From NCBI GenBank assembly GCA_030704615.1, contig CM060732.1, forward strand, positions 60,061,053 through 60,125,052: a stretch of 64,000 nt of DNA. Direction: 5' to 3'. Origin of the DNA: Takakia lepidozioides. Its lineage: Eukaryota; Streptophyta; Takakiopsida; Takakiales; Takakiaceae. The notes under the pieces are model-generated. The model was not told the origin of the DNA. It made no database searches and saw nothing but the letters and a program-made list of their open reading frames with translations. The position numbers and the translations under genes were made by a program. Shown here piece by piece: positions 37,430 through 47,628 of this stretch; position 1 is the first letter of the stretch; the number at the start of each line of letters is the position of its first letter.

Positions 37430-38165
37430 CTTGCGGAACCGGCTCAGGTGACCTGGCCCTCACTGTCAGATCCACGTGTCTCTTCACCGTTTGAGTCTCC
37501 TTTGATCTTTTCTTGTGTGTGTCATTTCCTCCGAATTGGATTCTTGGATCTACAAGAAAAGTTATCCAAATCGGTTAGTGGCTGTCCACAAAGGTGTGCG
37601 AACGGAAATATGTATCCGGGTGAAATATGTTTTATTCGGAAGTCCAGAAAGACGGATATGGGAAAAACATTGGGATTATATATAATTACAATATTGTCAT
37701 ATGGAAAAAACATTCGGATTATTCCACTCACAAGTATGTATAATTACAATATTGTCATATTGTATTCAGAAGTGTGTACGAATAAACATTCACTAATTGT
37801 CATTCGTTACCTACATCCAGAACCACTTCCTGGGTGACATTCTGGGACACCAGCTCACGACGATTGTTAACGGGATCCGTGACATAATCATGGCTCGTCA
37901 CCTTCCACAGGTGTGAACCCTTGACCGAGGGTTTCAACTAACTCCGTCGATGTCGCTTCTTGTCCCCCTGGAGAAGCCGGATTCTTATTCGTGGTGTTAT
38001 CGGAACTGGAGGAAGCTGTCCAGATTGTGTACATCTTGTGGCGCAACGCGTTCTTGGGTATTTGGAGTACTACCTAGATTATCCAACCGGGAAATTTCCT
38101 GGCCCTCTCTTTCCCTTTCCATTAGCCGCATCTGCCCCTGGTCTCCGTTGACGATTTCCATGTTC

Positions 38166-39960
38166 TCATCTTCGTCTTTCTCCTCCTCGTCGTCCTCTTC
38201 TTTTCTCCTCCATTTCCTCGTCCTGATCCTTGTCGTGTCCTTCGTCATCATCTTCTTCGTCCACTTCGTCATCCTGCAGTGAGTCTCCGTCATCTCCGTC
38301 TCCTGCGATAGTCTGATTGTCAATCTGGAGGGTCCTGAAATAGGCCTCCACCTTGCTTCTACAAAATAAAAAATTCGTTACAAAGTTTATGTCGAGCACA
38401 CGAATATTTCTTTCCTGCAATGAAACCAAACAATGATATCAAAATAAATCCGACGAACACCAACCATCGAAAGATTGAAAGGGTTAGGCTTTCTTTTGAG
38501 ACAATAACTACCAAACACACCAAACTCAGAATAACAAACACCCAAAACGAATAACAATCCAATAACATGAACCTCCACTGCCCAGTGGAGGTTAACAAAA
38601 TGGAAACAATCAGACACAGGTTAAACACGCTATTTCCGACAACGTCAATAATACGAGAGTTAAATCCGGGAAAACTGAAAACACAGACAATTCCAAGATG
38701 CAGAATCCACTTACAAGCAGAACGTATGTCATTGCCAGTCCTCCGAAAATGTTCACACAAGACATTCCGTCCCTGCAAAAAAAAAAACCAGGTAATCGTA
38801 GGTGTCCGGCCTCAGCTCATGAGTGTAAGTCCTGCACTCCTTCTCCTGCGAGGTCGGGTCTACATCTGGTCCTTGGATAACGGGATTAATTGGGTCCGGC
38901 GATAACAAAACAGTTTGAATGTGGTCGTCCGGATTCACCATCTCCTCAGTTGTTGCCGGAAATACGTAGTCGAGGCAGAGGACCGTCCGGGAGAAAATAG
39001 TCGTGCAGCTCTTGTAAGGTGATTCAAACTCGCCGGGAATGTAATAACCCTGTCGGATAATAAACGATTTTGATCCAGGGCCATTCCGATGTATGACACA
39101 AGATTTCCCGATGATTCTTGTGTCGAGAAAAACACAAAAGCACTGGACATGAGCTTCCGAGCCACAAAAGCATCCAGGATATTTGAGTAGTCCTTTGCCT
39201 CGAAGACAACAGAGTCATCATCACAAACTGTATTGACGAACACCATGGATATGTCGTCGAACCGATTCTTTGGTGCAAGTCCCAACCGTGATCTGGCATC
39301 AGCAAATTTCTGGTTCCCCCCAGCTGTGTGTAATGGGACCTGAAGCTCGTGCGTAGAATCGCCAGGGCATTCTGGTTATCCTCGAAGGTCTGCTTGCACG
39401 ACAAGACATACTTCTTGAAGGCAACAGTCATTGGCTGCGTCTCCATATTCATCTTCTGTTTGCTAACAATGTAGTCGTTCCCGAGCCTATCTCGAAATGT
39501 TTCAAACTCAGCTTTGTTGAAGTTGTATTTTTTTTTAACATCACGCCACTCTGTTTGGTATACGGTTCCGGGTTCTGTTTGCTCCTCCGAGGCCACCCTA
39601 AGACTTCCATTACATCGTCGATAATAAACCGTCGCAATTTCATTTGGTCAATATACGCGCTCATTGTGTTTTTGGATTTGTCCGCGCCCTTGAATTTCGT
39701 TCCCCGAATGCAAATGTCTCTGTTTAGGATTTTCTCCGCCACTCTTTTCAACTGCCTGCTATTAAGTCCTTGCAGTTTCGCGATAGCGGTTTTATTCAGC
39801 GGTAGCTGTTCACCCTTGCACTGAATCCCGAAAATATCAATAAGCTTCCTTGTTCCCACTGTTTGAAAACCTCTCCCACAGGTTCCATACGTCTTCGTCA
39901 CAGAGAACCAGAACCATGGCCTCCTTCACGCTACTCATCTCCAGTATGAGTTGACATGCT
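38166..39960 (-). pseudogene. Element gene of unknown function, possible methyltransferase-like C-terminus
   Basis: Minus strand, read through several frameshifts. N-terminal part: MSSVKEAMVLVLCDEDVWNL, then LIDIFGIQCKGEQLPLNKTA, SRQLKRVAEKILNRD and MKLRRFIIDDVMEVLGW. Middle: VYQTEWRDVKKKYNFNKAEF to AILRTSFRSHYTQLGG, then RFDDISMVFVNTVCDDDS. C-terminal part: GYYIPGEFESPYKSCTTIFS, RTVLCLDYVFPATTEEMV, and after a T11 run DGMSCVNIFGGLAMTYVLL. A spliced exon RSKVEAYFRTLQ is followed by a long Asp/Glu tail. The order of a Gly-rich hydrophobic strand (NIFGGLAMTYVLL) and an ERSK-like segment resembles the AdoMet-binding start of Rossmann methyltransferases. That is inference, and no catalytic motif (for example DPPY) is seen. 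Palindrome copy 7 lies in the intron before the acidic exon. Confidence 0.5.
38569..38594. repeat. 26-bp palindrome, copy 7 (in an intron)
   Basis: 23 of 24 arm positions match, centre CC. It lies in the predicted intron (GTAAGT donor near 38714, acceptor near 38359) of the unknown element gene at 38.2-39.9 kb. Confidence 0.9.
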
Positions 39961-40506
39961 TGCATAAATTCCTACGAAAATTATCAGGGCCAAAGTTAGA
40001 CATTTCATTCGATATTTGATATTAATTTTGAGATGAAACAATAGTCACAACTATCTTGTCAATTATACTATACACCAAGTGATGATTCGATTGTGAATTC
40101 ATCTCCGTCCATCTTGTTGTGCCTTGTAATTTGAAGCTCTTTCTGTAGTGTCTCCTGCTTCGGAATGCGGTGCTCCTCCAAGTCAAATTTGTCCAATCTG
40201 TTCATGTTCTCCACCAGGAACAGTTCCAAGAGTGTACCTAGAAAATCCTTGAAAAACCCAATGAGCATGAAAAGTTTTGGAAGCGTTCTCCGCAACATCA
40301 CGTTTTCATGATCATATGATGTTTCAAGTATTTTTGCGGCACATTTGCGGAACTGTTACAGGTGGAGAACATAAATAGATTGGGAAAATAAGAGCTGGAC
40401 AAGCACCTCATTACCAAACAAGACACATTACAAAAAACCCCATCATGTCGAATTTCCGAATGCTGAACCATCCCGCTCGTTCATTGTAGCACCCTCCCTT
40501 ATGAAG

Positions 40507-42021
40507 CTATTTTTGTAGTGTCTCCTGCTTCGTAATGCGGTCTCCGTTCGTCACATTAAATCCGAGCTTGAAAATATTTTGGTTCTCTAGCAAAAGGAAC
40601 GGAAAACACAATGAATCATTTACCTTCCATTGTCTAGTCTCCGACTTCGTTGTGTGATCGTTGTACTTTTTCGGCCTCCCCTCAGCTCGAAGAAATTTCG
40701 GGCATGTGCAACTTTCTCGGAAATGTTGTGTCAAATTTCTGCGCCTTATTCGGGTCGTTTAGGAGCTTAGATAGCTTCACGAGCCTCATCAGATCCTTTG
40801 ACCATATAATCTTTGAGGGCCAGTCAGTGTAGTACTTCTTAAGATTGTCGTCGTCTACGTCTTGCACAAGTTCCTGCGACAGAATTGAATAAGGTCAGAA
40901 ATGATATCGACCTAACAAGCATGTTGTTTAAAGTTCATGAACCTCCACTGTCCAGTGGAGGTTCATGTTGTTACAAAAATTGGATTTTGTCGGGAAATTT
41001 ACCTTGGCAGCAATGATCGTGTGTTGTCCACCGATGACGAAGAATCTGGAATTTTCCACCTCCTTCCAGTTTCGAGGTTTCGAACTAGAAACCTCCATAG
41101 GCTTCTCGGGGTTTGCGGGAATCAAATAAACTGGATGTTTGGAGTCGAACACCCGGAGCTGGTAAAGACGCTTTGACTTCGTCTTTGTGCTTCACATTTA
41201 GGGGCCTGTACCATATCCTGGGAGCAAGCTCCATCATGGAAACTTTGACGTCCTGGGTCGCCTCAAACCCAAAAGGAAACATGTCCTTGTAGTCTTGCTC
41301 CAGCCTCTCCAACATCTTCTCACACTTGTCTTTGTCGAATATGTCTGCAGCCTTGGGTTTCTTGGTATCTGTCATGAACGCAGGATCCATCTCCTCCTTT
41401 TGTTTCTTCTTTCCCCCTGATGTACCGGCTTCATTGTCATCACCACCGGCGTCAATGGATTTCCGTTTTCCCTTCTTTGGCTTCGCTCTTGCAGCCTCCT
41501 CCTCCCGCGTCTTTGCAATCTCCTTACCCTTTAAGTAAAGCACATCCAAGAAAATACCCCAAGCCATGCAAAAACCTTCATCTGTAAATTGAGTACCCTC
41601 GTCGCAATATGTGAACCCCGCCCGAATGGACTCTCATCATGGCCTTCCTTAGAATTCGTACCTCCAGTTTGAAGCCAAACGTTCTGGGAAATCTACCATC
41701 TTCCATCATGAACATTACCAAAATCGGAAATTCCACATCCATCTCCAGCTCTACGTCGACCACATCTGCATATTTGAGCTCGGCGACCTCTGCACCAATC
41801 TTGTATTGGAACCGGAACTTATGGTCCGGAGGTGTGCCAACGGGTACAATGCCCCATTCTGTGATCTCCGGGTTCAGCTCAAAAATTGCCAGGTGATCAT
41901 TCTTGAAATTCGGAGATTTTCGAGAAACAAATGAACCACAGATAGGTTTGCACATTCCAACAATACAATCCCTGGGGTAATGTTGTGTCCACAGAACAAA
42001 CCACCTCGTCCTCAGACACAT
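40507..42021 (-). pseudogene. GGQHT-motif element protein, frameshifted
   Basis: Minus strand, from about 42021. First exon: CKPICGSFVSRKSPNF, LAIFELNPEITEWGIVPVG, an acidic VELEMDVEFPILVMFMMEDG segment, FPRTFGFKLEVRILRKAMM, a one-base frameshift near 41643, then GFCMAWGIFLDVLYLKGKEI. A Lys-rich linker (KPKKGKRKS) follows, then DVKVSMMELAPRIWYRPLNV, another frameshift, VYLIPANPEKPMEV and SRFFVIGGQHTIIAAK (near 41000). After a GT-AG intron holding palindrome copy 8: ELVQDVDDDNLKKYYTDWPS and KIIWSKDLMRLVKLSKLL. The GGQHT core with flanking beta-rich segments recalls the GxHR/DGQHR core of ParB-like and DndB-like folds, but this is shape similarity only. A partly duplicated tail (RI-KQETLQK) recurs at 40068-40301. 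I recall this kind of protein as a multicopy hypothetical family in early-diverging plants; no function is known to me. Confidence 0.55.
40939..40964. repeat. 26-bp palindrome, copy 8 (perfect; in an intron)
   Basis: All 24 arm positions match, centre TC, and the arms extend three more bases on each side (CAT/ATG; 40936-40967), giving 15-bp arms. It lies in the predicted intron of the GGQHT gene, between exon ends IIAAK and ELVQD. Confidence 0.95.
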
Positions 42022-42053
42022 ATCATGACAACCATACAAGATTCCCAGGACAG

Positions 42054-42079
42054 TAACCTCCACTGTCCAGTGGAGGTTC
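42054..42079. repeat. 26-bp palindrome, copy 9
   Basis: 23 of 24 arm positions match, centre TC. It lies just 5' of the GGQHT gene's first recognised exon. Confidence 0.9.
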
Positions 42080-42302
42080 AACAATTCATACGCTCATAGC
42101 TGACAGATAAAAGAGTTCAATTCAGGAGGAAAAAAGATTTCACTTATAAGAAGAAATACATTTATTCAGAGAAGGCTCGTCTCGCCATTCCATACATCAT
42201 GCGGTCTCAAAATTGTTCCTATAACGAATATAATTTCTACAAGAAATCGATATTCTTTTGTAAGATGAGTTTCATCTTTTCATTTTCTTGTATCTACAAT
42301 AA

Positions 42303-43598
42303 CTACAGGAGGCTCTCTCGAATCATCCTCAAGGTTTCAGGGGAGTACTCTCTAGGGTATATGTCGGAGAATCTCCAGAGATGTATTCTGGAGAATCTCC
42401 AGGGACGTACTGAGGATCTGCAGGACATATTCTGGAGAATTATTGGAGAATTTACAAGGACTGCATACTGAGGAGAGTGAGGACTGTATCCTGGAGAGGA
42501 CGGAAGGACGGATCCCGGGTACTGTTCACTATCTCCTACAGAAATGTCATTATCTGAATCAGACTGAAGATTACACTCATCACTTTCATCTTTCTCTTCC
42601 TCTGTTTCCTCCGTTGTCTCCCGTCGAATAACTCCCTCGAACATTGATTCGTCAGTGCCCGGATTTATGAAGGTTCGCACGTCAGAGCCCACATCTGATA
42701 TTTGATTCTCAGATCTCTTCTTGAAGGTTTTTGTTTTCGATACAACCAGTGATTCGTCTTGGTTTTCTGCTTCGTTGATGCTTACTGGATTCTGTCTCCT
42801 TGGCCTCTTACAGATGTCGACGACGGTCTCAGAACCATCTTTGGCCACCGTGTGCACTCCTACGCCCGTTCTTTTTATACTGACAGAACAAAAAATCAAC
42901 GCAGGAGAGGAACCTACATAAGTCTATCTCAATACATCCTTATGTTGTGCCTTGGCATAGTAACCTCCACTGGGCAGGCGAGGTTCGTGTGGTTTGTCCT
43001 GTCGGAGTTTATGGAGGTCTACTAGAGGTCTAGTGGTCTACGGAGACTAGTCTACTAGAGTAGCCTAGCCTCGAAGAAAAACCCGTTATCAAATATCGGA
43101 AATTCGGAAAAACAATCGCTAAAAACCATGATCCTAACCCGCCATAACCCTAATCCATAACCCTAATAATCCAGCAGCACCAGTAAACCAGGACCACAAA
43201 CCACCCATACCAACCACCATACAAACCACCAGCAGAGAAGCAACAATGCATTGAAACACCTAAACAGCTTTAATCAATTCAAACTAATTGAAACAGCTTT
43301 GGAACCACATGAATTGAAAAGAGATGCTCCGCATCAGACAAGACAACACACTCACGATACGTGACATGCAAGAATCAAATGGTGCTCTATAACCTCTGGA
43401 ACGAAAGCGAGTGAGGAAGAGAAGCAAACCAACAGCGACGTGGGCGATGCTGACCAACAAAAGCAACAGCAAAACAAAAAGAAAAGAAAATCAACAAACA
43501 GAACAAAGAGAGAATGAGAGAATGACAAGCAAGCAAGAGAGAATGACATCAAACCACATGCGTAAACGAGAACATTACCTGCTAGATGCGTGAGCCAT
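42303..43598 (-). CDS. Intact two-exon acidic element protein, 198 aa
   Basis: Exon 1 is 43598-43579 (ATG GCT CAC GCA TCT AGC AG, donor GTAATG). Exon 2 is 42879-42303 (acceptor TTCTGTCAG). The split codon AG|T restores Ser and the joined frame is 597 nt, exactly 199 codons with the stop. The protein starts MAHASSS, has a basic stretch KRPRRQNP (possible nuclear signal) at about residues 32-39, an acidic middle (ETTEETEEEKDESDE), a Ser/Pro-rich segment (PSSPGYSPHSPQY) and a basic Arg/Trp-containing end. It matches no family I know and looks like a nuclear regulatory or adaptor protein. A TATA-like box about 230 bp upstream and the absence of frameshifts make it the best-preserved gene of the element. 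Palindrome copy 10 is in its intron. The 27-bp imperfect repeat near 42360-42410 (GGAGAATCTCCAG) is in its 3' coding part. Confidence 0.55.
42961..42986. repeat. 26-bp palindrome, copy 10 (in an intron)
   Basis: 21 of 24 arm positions match, centre GG. It lies in the roughly 700-bp intron of the acidic protein gene, about 80 bp from the exon 2 acceptor. Confidence 0.75.
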
Positions 43599-43825
43599 TT
43601 CGGTCTGCACTTGAATCCGCTGTCTGCTTCTTTTCCTCCACTGAACTCTCACGCTGCACTGAACTGCACGCTCTCTTCTCTCAGCTCTCACGGCACCCTG
43701 CACAACACAGTCTCTGCTCTTCACGCTCTCCCCTCTTCAAAACTCTCTTTTTTCTAGCGCTAGTTGGTCTTACCACTTCCGCGTACACAATGGAGTGGCG
43801 AAAGGGTGGGCTGAACGACCACACC

Positions 43826-43834
43826 CCTTATATG
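43826..43834 (-). promoter_or_regulatory. TATA box for the minus-strand gene set
   Basis: The minus strand reads CCATATAAGGGG here, about 230 bp upstream of the ATG of the acidic protein gene and facing the whole minus-strand set. The leader between them is CT-rich on the + strand. Core promoter by position and sequence only. Confidence 0.45.
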
Positions 43835-44558
43835 GTGCCGTCGCAAAGGATCTGAACCATCGCGTCCTTTCGAAATCGAACGGTCGCGCGTGTTCCATCC
43901 AACATCCATGCAAATATCATCCAATTCATCATTTCCATTCTATCCATCCATTTTACGAATGACTAGATGAAATGAAAAACAGATGAATGAACGAGAAAAT
44001 ATGACGTTAATGATCCCTTGCACAGAATCATCAATTATAACCCCGCGGGATATTTCCCACACCCCACACGTGACGATAAATGAAATGTACAAGTCAGATC
44101 CTCTTGCAGTGTTTTGCCGCTGGGAATTATTGCTCCTGACCATGTCTACATTCGGCGGATTAAGGCTTGGAATATTTCCTCTGTCACTCATTTACGCCTG
44201 CCGCATTCTCGGCCGAGTGTCATAGCTGCACGATTTCATGAAACGCTTGTCATCGGCGTCAGGCCATCATCCACTTGGACAACATTGAATGCGAAATACG
44301 TACTGCTTTATAAGCACGAGTGCGAAACCATTGAACCACCGTTATCGGCCGTTATCTTTCTGGCATCATAATTGTTACATAGGGATCTACCAGTAAATGA
44401 CACTCTTTTCCGAAATCGGTCAAAGAGTGCACTCCTGCACCATCCAGAACCGTTTGATTGTGGCCATATCGGATATCAACGGCGACGGAAATCGATCCGC
44501 GAGACAATGTATCGCACTATCCATTGGAGGAGTTCCAGCGGGCAACCTGGTTTCCACC
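43835..44558. promoter_or_regulatory. Central bidirectional intergenic region of the element
   Basis: About 0.7 kb with no coding signal, bounded by a TATA-like box on each strand facing outward. It separates the minus-strand gene set from the plus-strand gene. Likely shared regulatory DNA. It contains no palindrome copy that I recognise. Confidence 0.4.
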
Positions 44559-44568
44559 TCTATATAAG
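44559..44568 (+). promoter_or_regulatory. TATA box for the plus-strand gene
   Basis: CTATATAAGG stands at 44560-44569 in a GC-containing context, followed by a CT-rich leader (44590-44760) with several CACCTCTC-type repeats. It faces the GHTHED gene, whose first in-frame ATG is 0.88 kb downstream. Confidence 0.5.
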
Positions 44569-44886
44569 GTCTGAGTGCAAACTGTTCAAACTTCTATCTC
44601 TATACCTCTCACTTGCAGATTGTGTTTCCCGCACCTCTCTGGTCATCTCCCACCTCGCTTCCCATACTGCACCTCTCTGAGCATCTTGTACCTCTGTGGC
44701 CATCGCAGGTGTAACTCTCTGAATTTCCATAATCTCTCGTGTGAACTACATTTTCACCCGTAGAAAATGTTAAGACATCTATGTGTTTTCGATACTCTAC
44801 AGGAAAATCTATTATTTTCATCTGCATGTTTAGAAATTACAGTCCAATACTCTCCGATTTCTGTATTTCGTTATACCTCAAGTCGT

Positions 44887-44912
44887 GGACCTCCACTGGA
44901 CAGTCGCGTCAA
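44887..44912. repeat. 26-bp palindrome, copy 11 (most diverged)
   Basis: 17 of 24 arm positions match, centre GA; the left arm is nearly intact and the right arm has decayed. In the leader of the plus-strand gene. Confidence 0.5.
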
Positions 44913-45006
44913 TGCTCACATCCATTCGTCATTACAATTATTCATCCACGTAACCATGTTCATCCACTAATATTCATCCATCCGACTTTTTCATCTGTAT
45001 CTCATC

Positions 45007-45032
45007 TAACCTCCACTGTACAGTGGAGGTTA
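45007..45032. repeat. 26-bp palindrome, copy 12
   Basis: 22 of 24 arm positions match, centre TA; the outer base is TA, so the whole site is still self-complementary (TAACCTCC and GGAGGTTA). In the leader of the plus-strand gene. Confidence 0.9.
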
Positions 45033-45222
45033 TATAATTAGACACAATCTTCAAATGACATGTTCCAGACCAAACAACAATTCCATTTCTATTCTACTTC
45101 TCTGAAACGTTCATACACGAGTGTATTTCCTTTTATTGAATTGATTCATCTCTAAATATAGTCTTCACTCATAATGTTTATTACTGTCAGTAAGGTCGTC
45201 ACGGAGGGGTTTCCAGTTTCTT

Positions 45223-45248
45223 GAACCTCGCGTGTGCAGTGGAGGTTC
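45223..45248. repeat. 26-bp palindrome, copy 13
   Basis: 21 of 24 arm positions match, centre TG; the right arm is perfect. In the leader of the plus-strand gene, about 200 bp before its first ATG. Confidence 0.75.
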
Positions 45249-46162
45249 CGGTGATCATGATCTTAGAGACGGGTCAAAGAGTGTTTATTACTCTTCCCGG
45301 GTCCTCATCTCCAGTAGCCACTGGGGACTGCCTTAATGTCTCTGGGGTTGGGACCTGTCATGGACAATAATTATCTTCCTCAACCATTTCAGTGGTTCTC
45401 ATCTCCTGTGATGAAGCACACTCATTATGTCATCTTCCTTATGGACATATGGATGTTGACACCTTGAAGGAGGCCATTGGGACCCCGGTGATGTGGAATG
45501 TTGGCGAAGTTCTTGCGGAGAATAACGAGTATCAAGGAGGGCTTGACATGAATCCTGATTTTATGCCGGAGACAAGAGATACTGCCGAGAATTTTGACGT
45601 CAACGAGGATGAATCAAACCACAGACCATCGAAGAGTTCCGGGAATCCGAGCGGAGGACTCGGAAGAAACAACTGGAGAAACTTGCAGTGCGTACTGTTG
45701 GATGATGATGGGGGTGCACTGTTTGAGGGGAGGATTCAAGCCTGCATTCCGGACGAGGTGATCCTCAATGAAAAACTGGGAGAGGACGATGTTGGAGTTC
45801 TTGTCACCAGAATACTTTCTGGAGGTTCTGGATCTTTGATGTCTCTTGTAAAATGGCCTTTAACAAAAACACGACTTTTGGAAAGTAGGAGAGTACTCTC
45901 AAATGATCTGGAGAATTTTATTAGATCCTCTAACAGTATCTTGTACGAAGTTCACGAGGCAGGTGTGAAGAAAGCGGCGTATCGGCATTTTACAAGAAAG
46001 AAGAGGGATCGAGATTTGGAACAATCCAGAAAAAAAATGAAGAATCTTACTCTGGAGGAAGTCCGGTCCGTGAGCAGCAAACCTTGTTGCAGACTTCACT
46101 GCTGTCAATGTGGATGATCCTCCCTTCGATTTTGTCTCTTTCGACTGTGGTTCTAGCTTCAT

Positions 46163-46188
46163 GAACCTCCACTGTCCAGTGGACGTTC
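46163..46188. repeat. 26-bp palindrome, copy 14
   Basis: 23 of 24 arm positions match, centre TC. It lies between the first exon (ending near 46105) and the second coding block (from about 46235) of the GHTHED gene, probably in an intron. Confidence 0.9.
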
Positions 46189-46975
46189 CTTTCCTGACCC
46201 TGCCTTATTGTAACAGACCAACAGACTTTTCGGGTTGGAAGGAGTCTCGCAGTCGGCTGTTAGCCGCATCTGGAGTCAGATATTTCCTAACGTGGAGGTT
46301 CGTAAAACTGGGAGTACATTTGCGAAGTGCACGGAGTGTGAGATGTTCAAGGACCTGATCAGAAAGTCTGTCAAGAGAAGTGCGGAACGGGTGACACACA
46401 AACGAGCGCTTGATAAACATTTGAGGCACCAAGAGTCGTGCAGAAGACTGTACCATAGCTGGAGGAATGAGTCTGTTATGATTCCGGAGGAGTTTCTCTG
46501 TATTATTCACGACAAAATGGATCGTAGGAAAACAGCTGTTCCAAGGCTACAAACTCCAAATAAGATGATTTCTGGATTGGGTCAGCTTCCAGTTTCACTA
46601 ACGGGAATGGTCACGCACGGACACGGTGATGGAGTTTATGGACAATATTCTCTTGAGTTCTGGAAGGGAAATTCAAACTTTACAATTGGTTCTTTGGCAC
46701 GTTGCCTAACCTGTCGCGAGTCCAGGAACATTTTCGATTACCGACTTCAAAACGAGTTTTTCGAATCACTTTTAAGAGGTAAATCGAGATGTTTGGATGC
46801 TCTTAAACCCTGCAGGCCGGAAGACAAACGTGGTGCTCGTCCACTTCTGAGAAGACTGTACTTGCAAATGGACAACTCTACGAAGAACAATAAGAACAGA
46901 TAGATGCTTGCTTTTCTATCCCTCCTGACCGCCAAAGATGTTTTTGAAGAAATCCAGCTAGGGTTCCTAATGGTC

Positions 46976-46980
46976 GGACA
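46976..46980. repeat. Target-site duplication, left (GGACA)
   Basis: GGACA stands directly before the 5' LTR and again directly after the 3' LTR (53392-53396). Deleting the element and one copy restores a continuous GHTHED motif in the host gene, which confirms the insertion point. Confidence 0.95.
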
Positions 46981-47590
46981 TGTCACGGACATAGCCCAGA
47001 GTAACTTACAAGGAGTAAATACCAGAAGTTACCAAGTTATCAAGTTACCATGTTACCAAAAATTACCATGATTTACCATGATTTACCAAGTTACCGGGAG
47101 TTTACCAAATTACCAAGAGTAACTTGGGAAACTACTCAGGAAGCTTCATTTGGAGGAAACTTCTCCATCAAGATACCTCATTTGTTTATGGAAGCTTCTC
47201 CATCAAGAAACCTTTGTTTAATCTTGGAAACTTCTCCAGCAAGCAACCTCCATAGGGGAAGCTTCTTAGGGAAGCTTCTTAGTAGCCAGTATATATAGGA
47301 GGCGAGACTGGACACTCTTCAGTCTCGCCAACACCAGTTCAAGCTACTCTTGTTTCCAGTTCCCAGTACCCTAGCCCAGTTTCCAGTATCTGGTACTCCA
47401 GTCCAGTTTCCAGCATTCCAGTATTCAAGTCGTGTTCCAATATCTTGTACTCTTGTTCATTGTTATAAAGATCGTCTTGATTCATATTTACTCATCGTGC
47501 ATTCGGCCACGCCGACCTTGACTTTTTGTCTAGCCTTGTACCTCTAGTCTTATCTCTTGTTTGTGTTCAGTCATGTTCTCGTCCTTGACA
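46981..47590 (+). repeat. 5' LTR
   Basis: Begins TGTCACGGACATAGCC and ends GTCCTTGACA, with a terminal TGTCA/TGACA inverted repeat. It has a TATA-like box (AGTATATATAGG, about 47289-47298) that would start the genomic RNA, and repeated TTACCA words near its start. Length 610 bp. Confidence 0.9.
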
Positions 47591-47628
47591 GTTTGGCGAG
47601 ACTAAAGTTTGTTCTTTAGTTAGTTAAG

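Larger units (their letters stand above)
36019..37960 (-). pseudogene. FCP1-like HAD phosphatase-related gene 3 with duplicated N-terminal exons
   Basis: Minus strand. The C-terminal part (36910-36019) encodes YYVLVLDIGYLCEVFLKDG at the motif I position, ATRNGLDEFVKWAVKKFAVC, FWNTGPEMNVETI, a KNPIYFKRLYDIF segment and NTLLIDTVDNMYKSYLNP. After a frameshift near 36240 it continues through FLLEELKPHLNMFRL to GHKIF and a stop. Motif I has LDIG, so the second catalytic Asp is absent; motif IV is LIDT. Upstream are two similar exons (about 37160-36912 and 37555-37310), each encoding a TVKR-H/R-VD segment followed by EPV-QVTST-QS-LPS, with a palindrome copy inside the coding text. Further upstream a Ser/Asn/Gly-rich segment (38000-37850) probably belongs to the same gene. 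Frameshifts in several exons argue that this copy is dead. Confidence 0.6.
44569..45448 (+). other. Long leader of the plus-strand element gene
   Basis: No coding signal. It contains three palindrome copies (44887, 45007, 45223), CT-rich text and repeated TCATCCA words (44930-45000). It is probably 5' untranslated sequence, possibly with leader introns. Confidence 0.4.

Noticed and set aside
37849-37925. Another palindrome near CACCTTCCACAGGTGTGAAC
   Set aside because: The arms do not match the GAACCTCCACTG consensus beyond a few bases.
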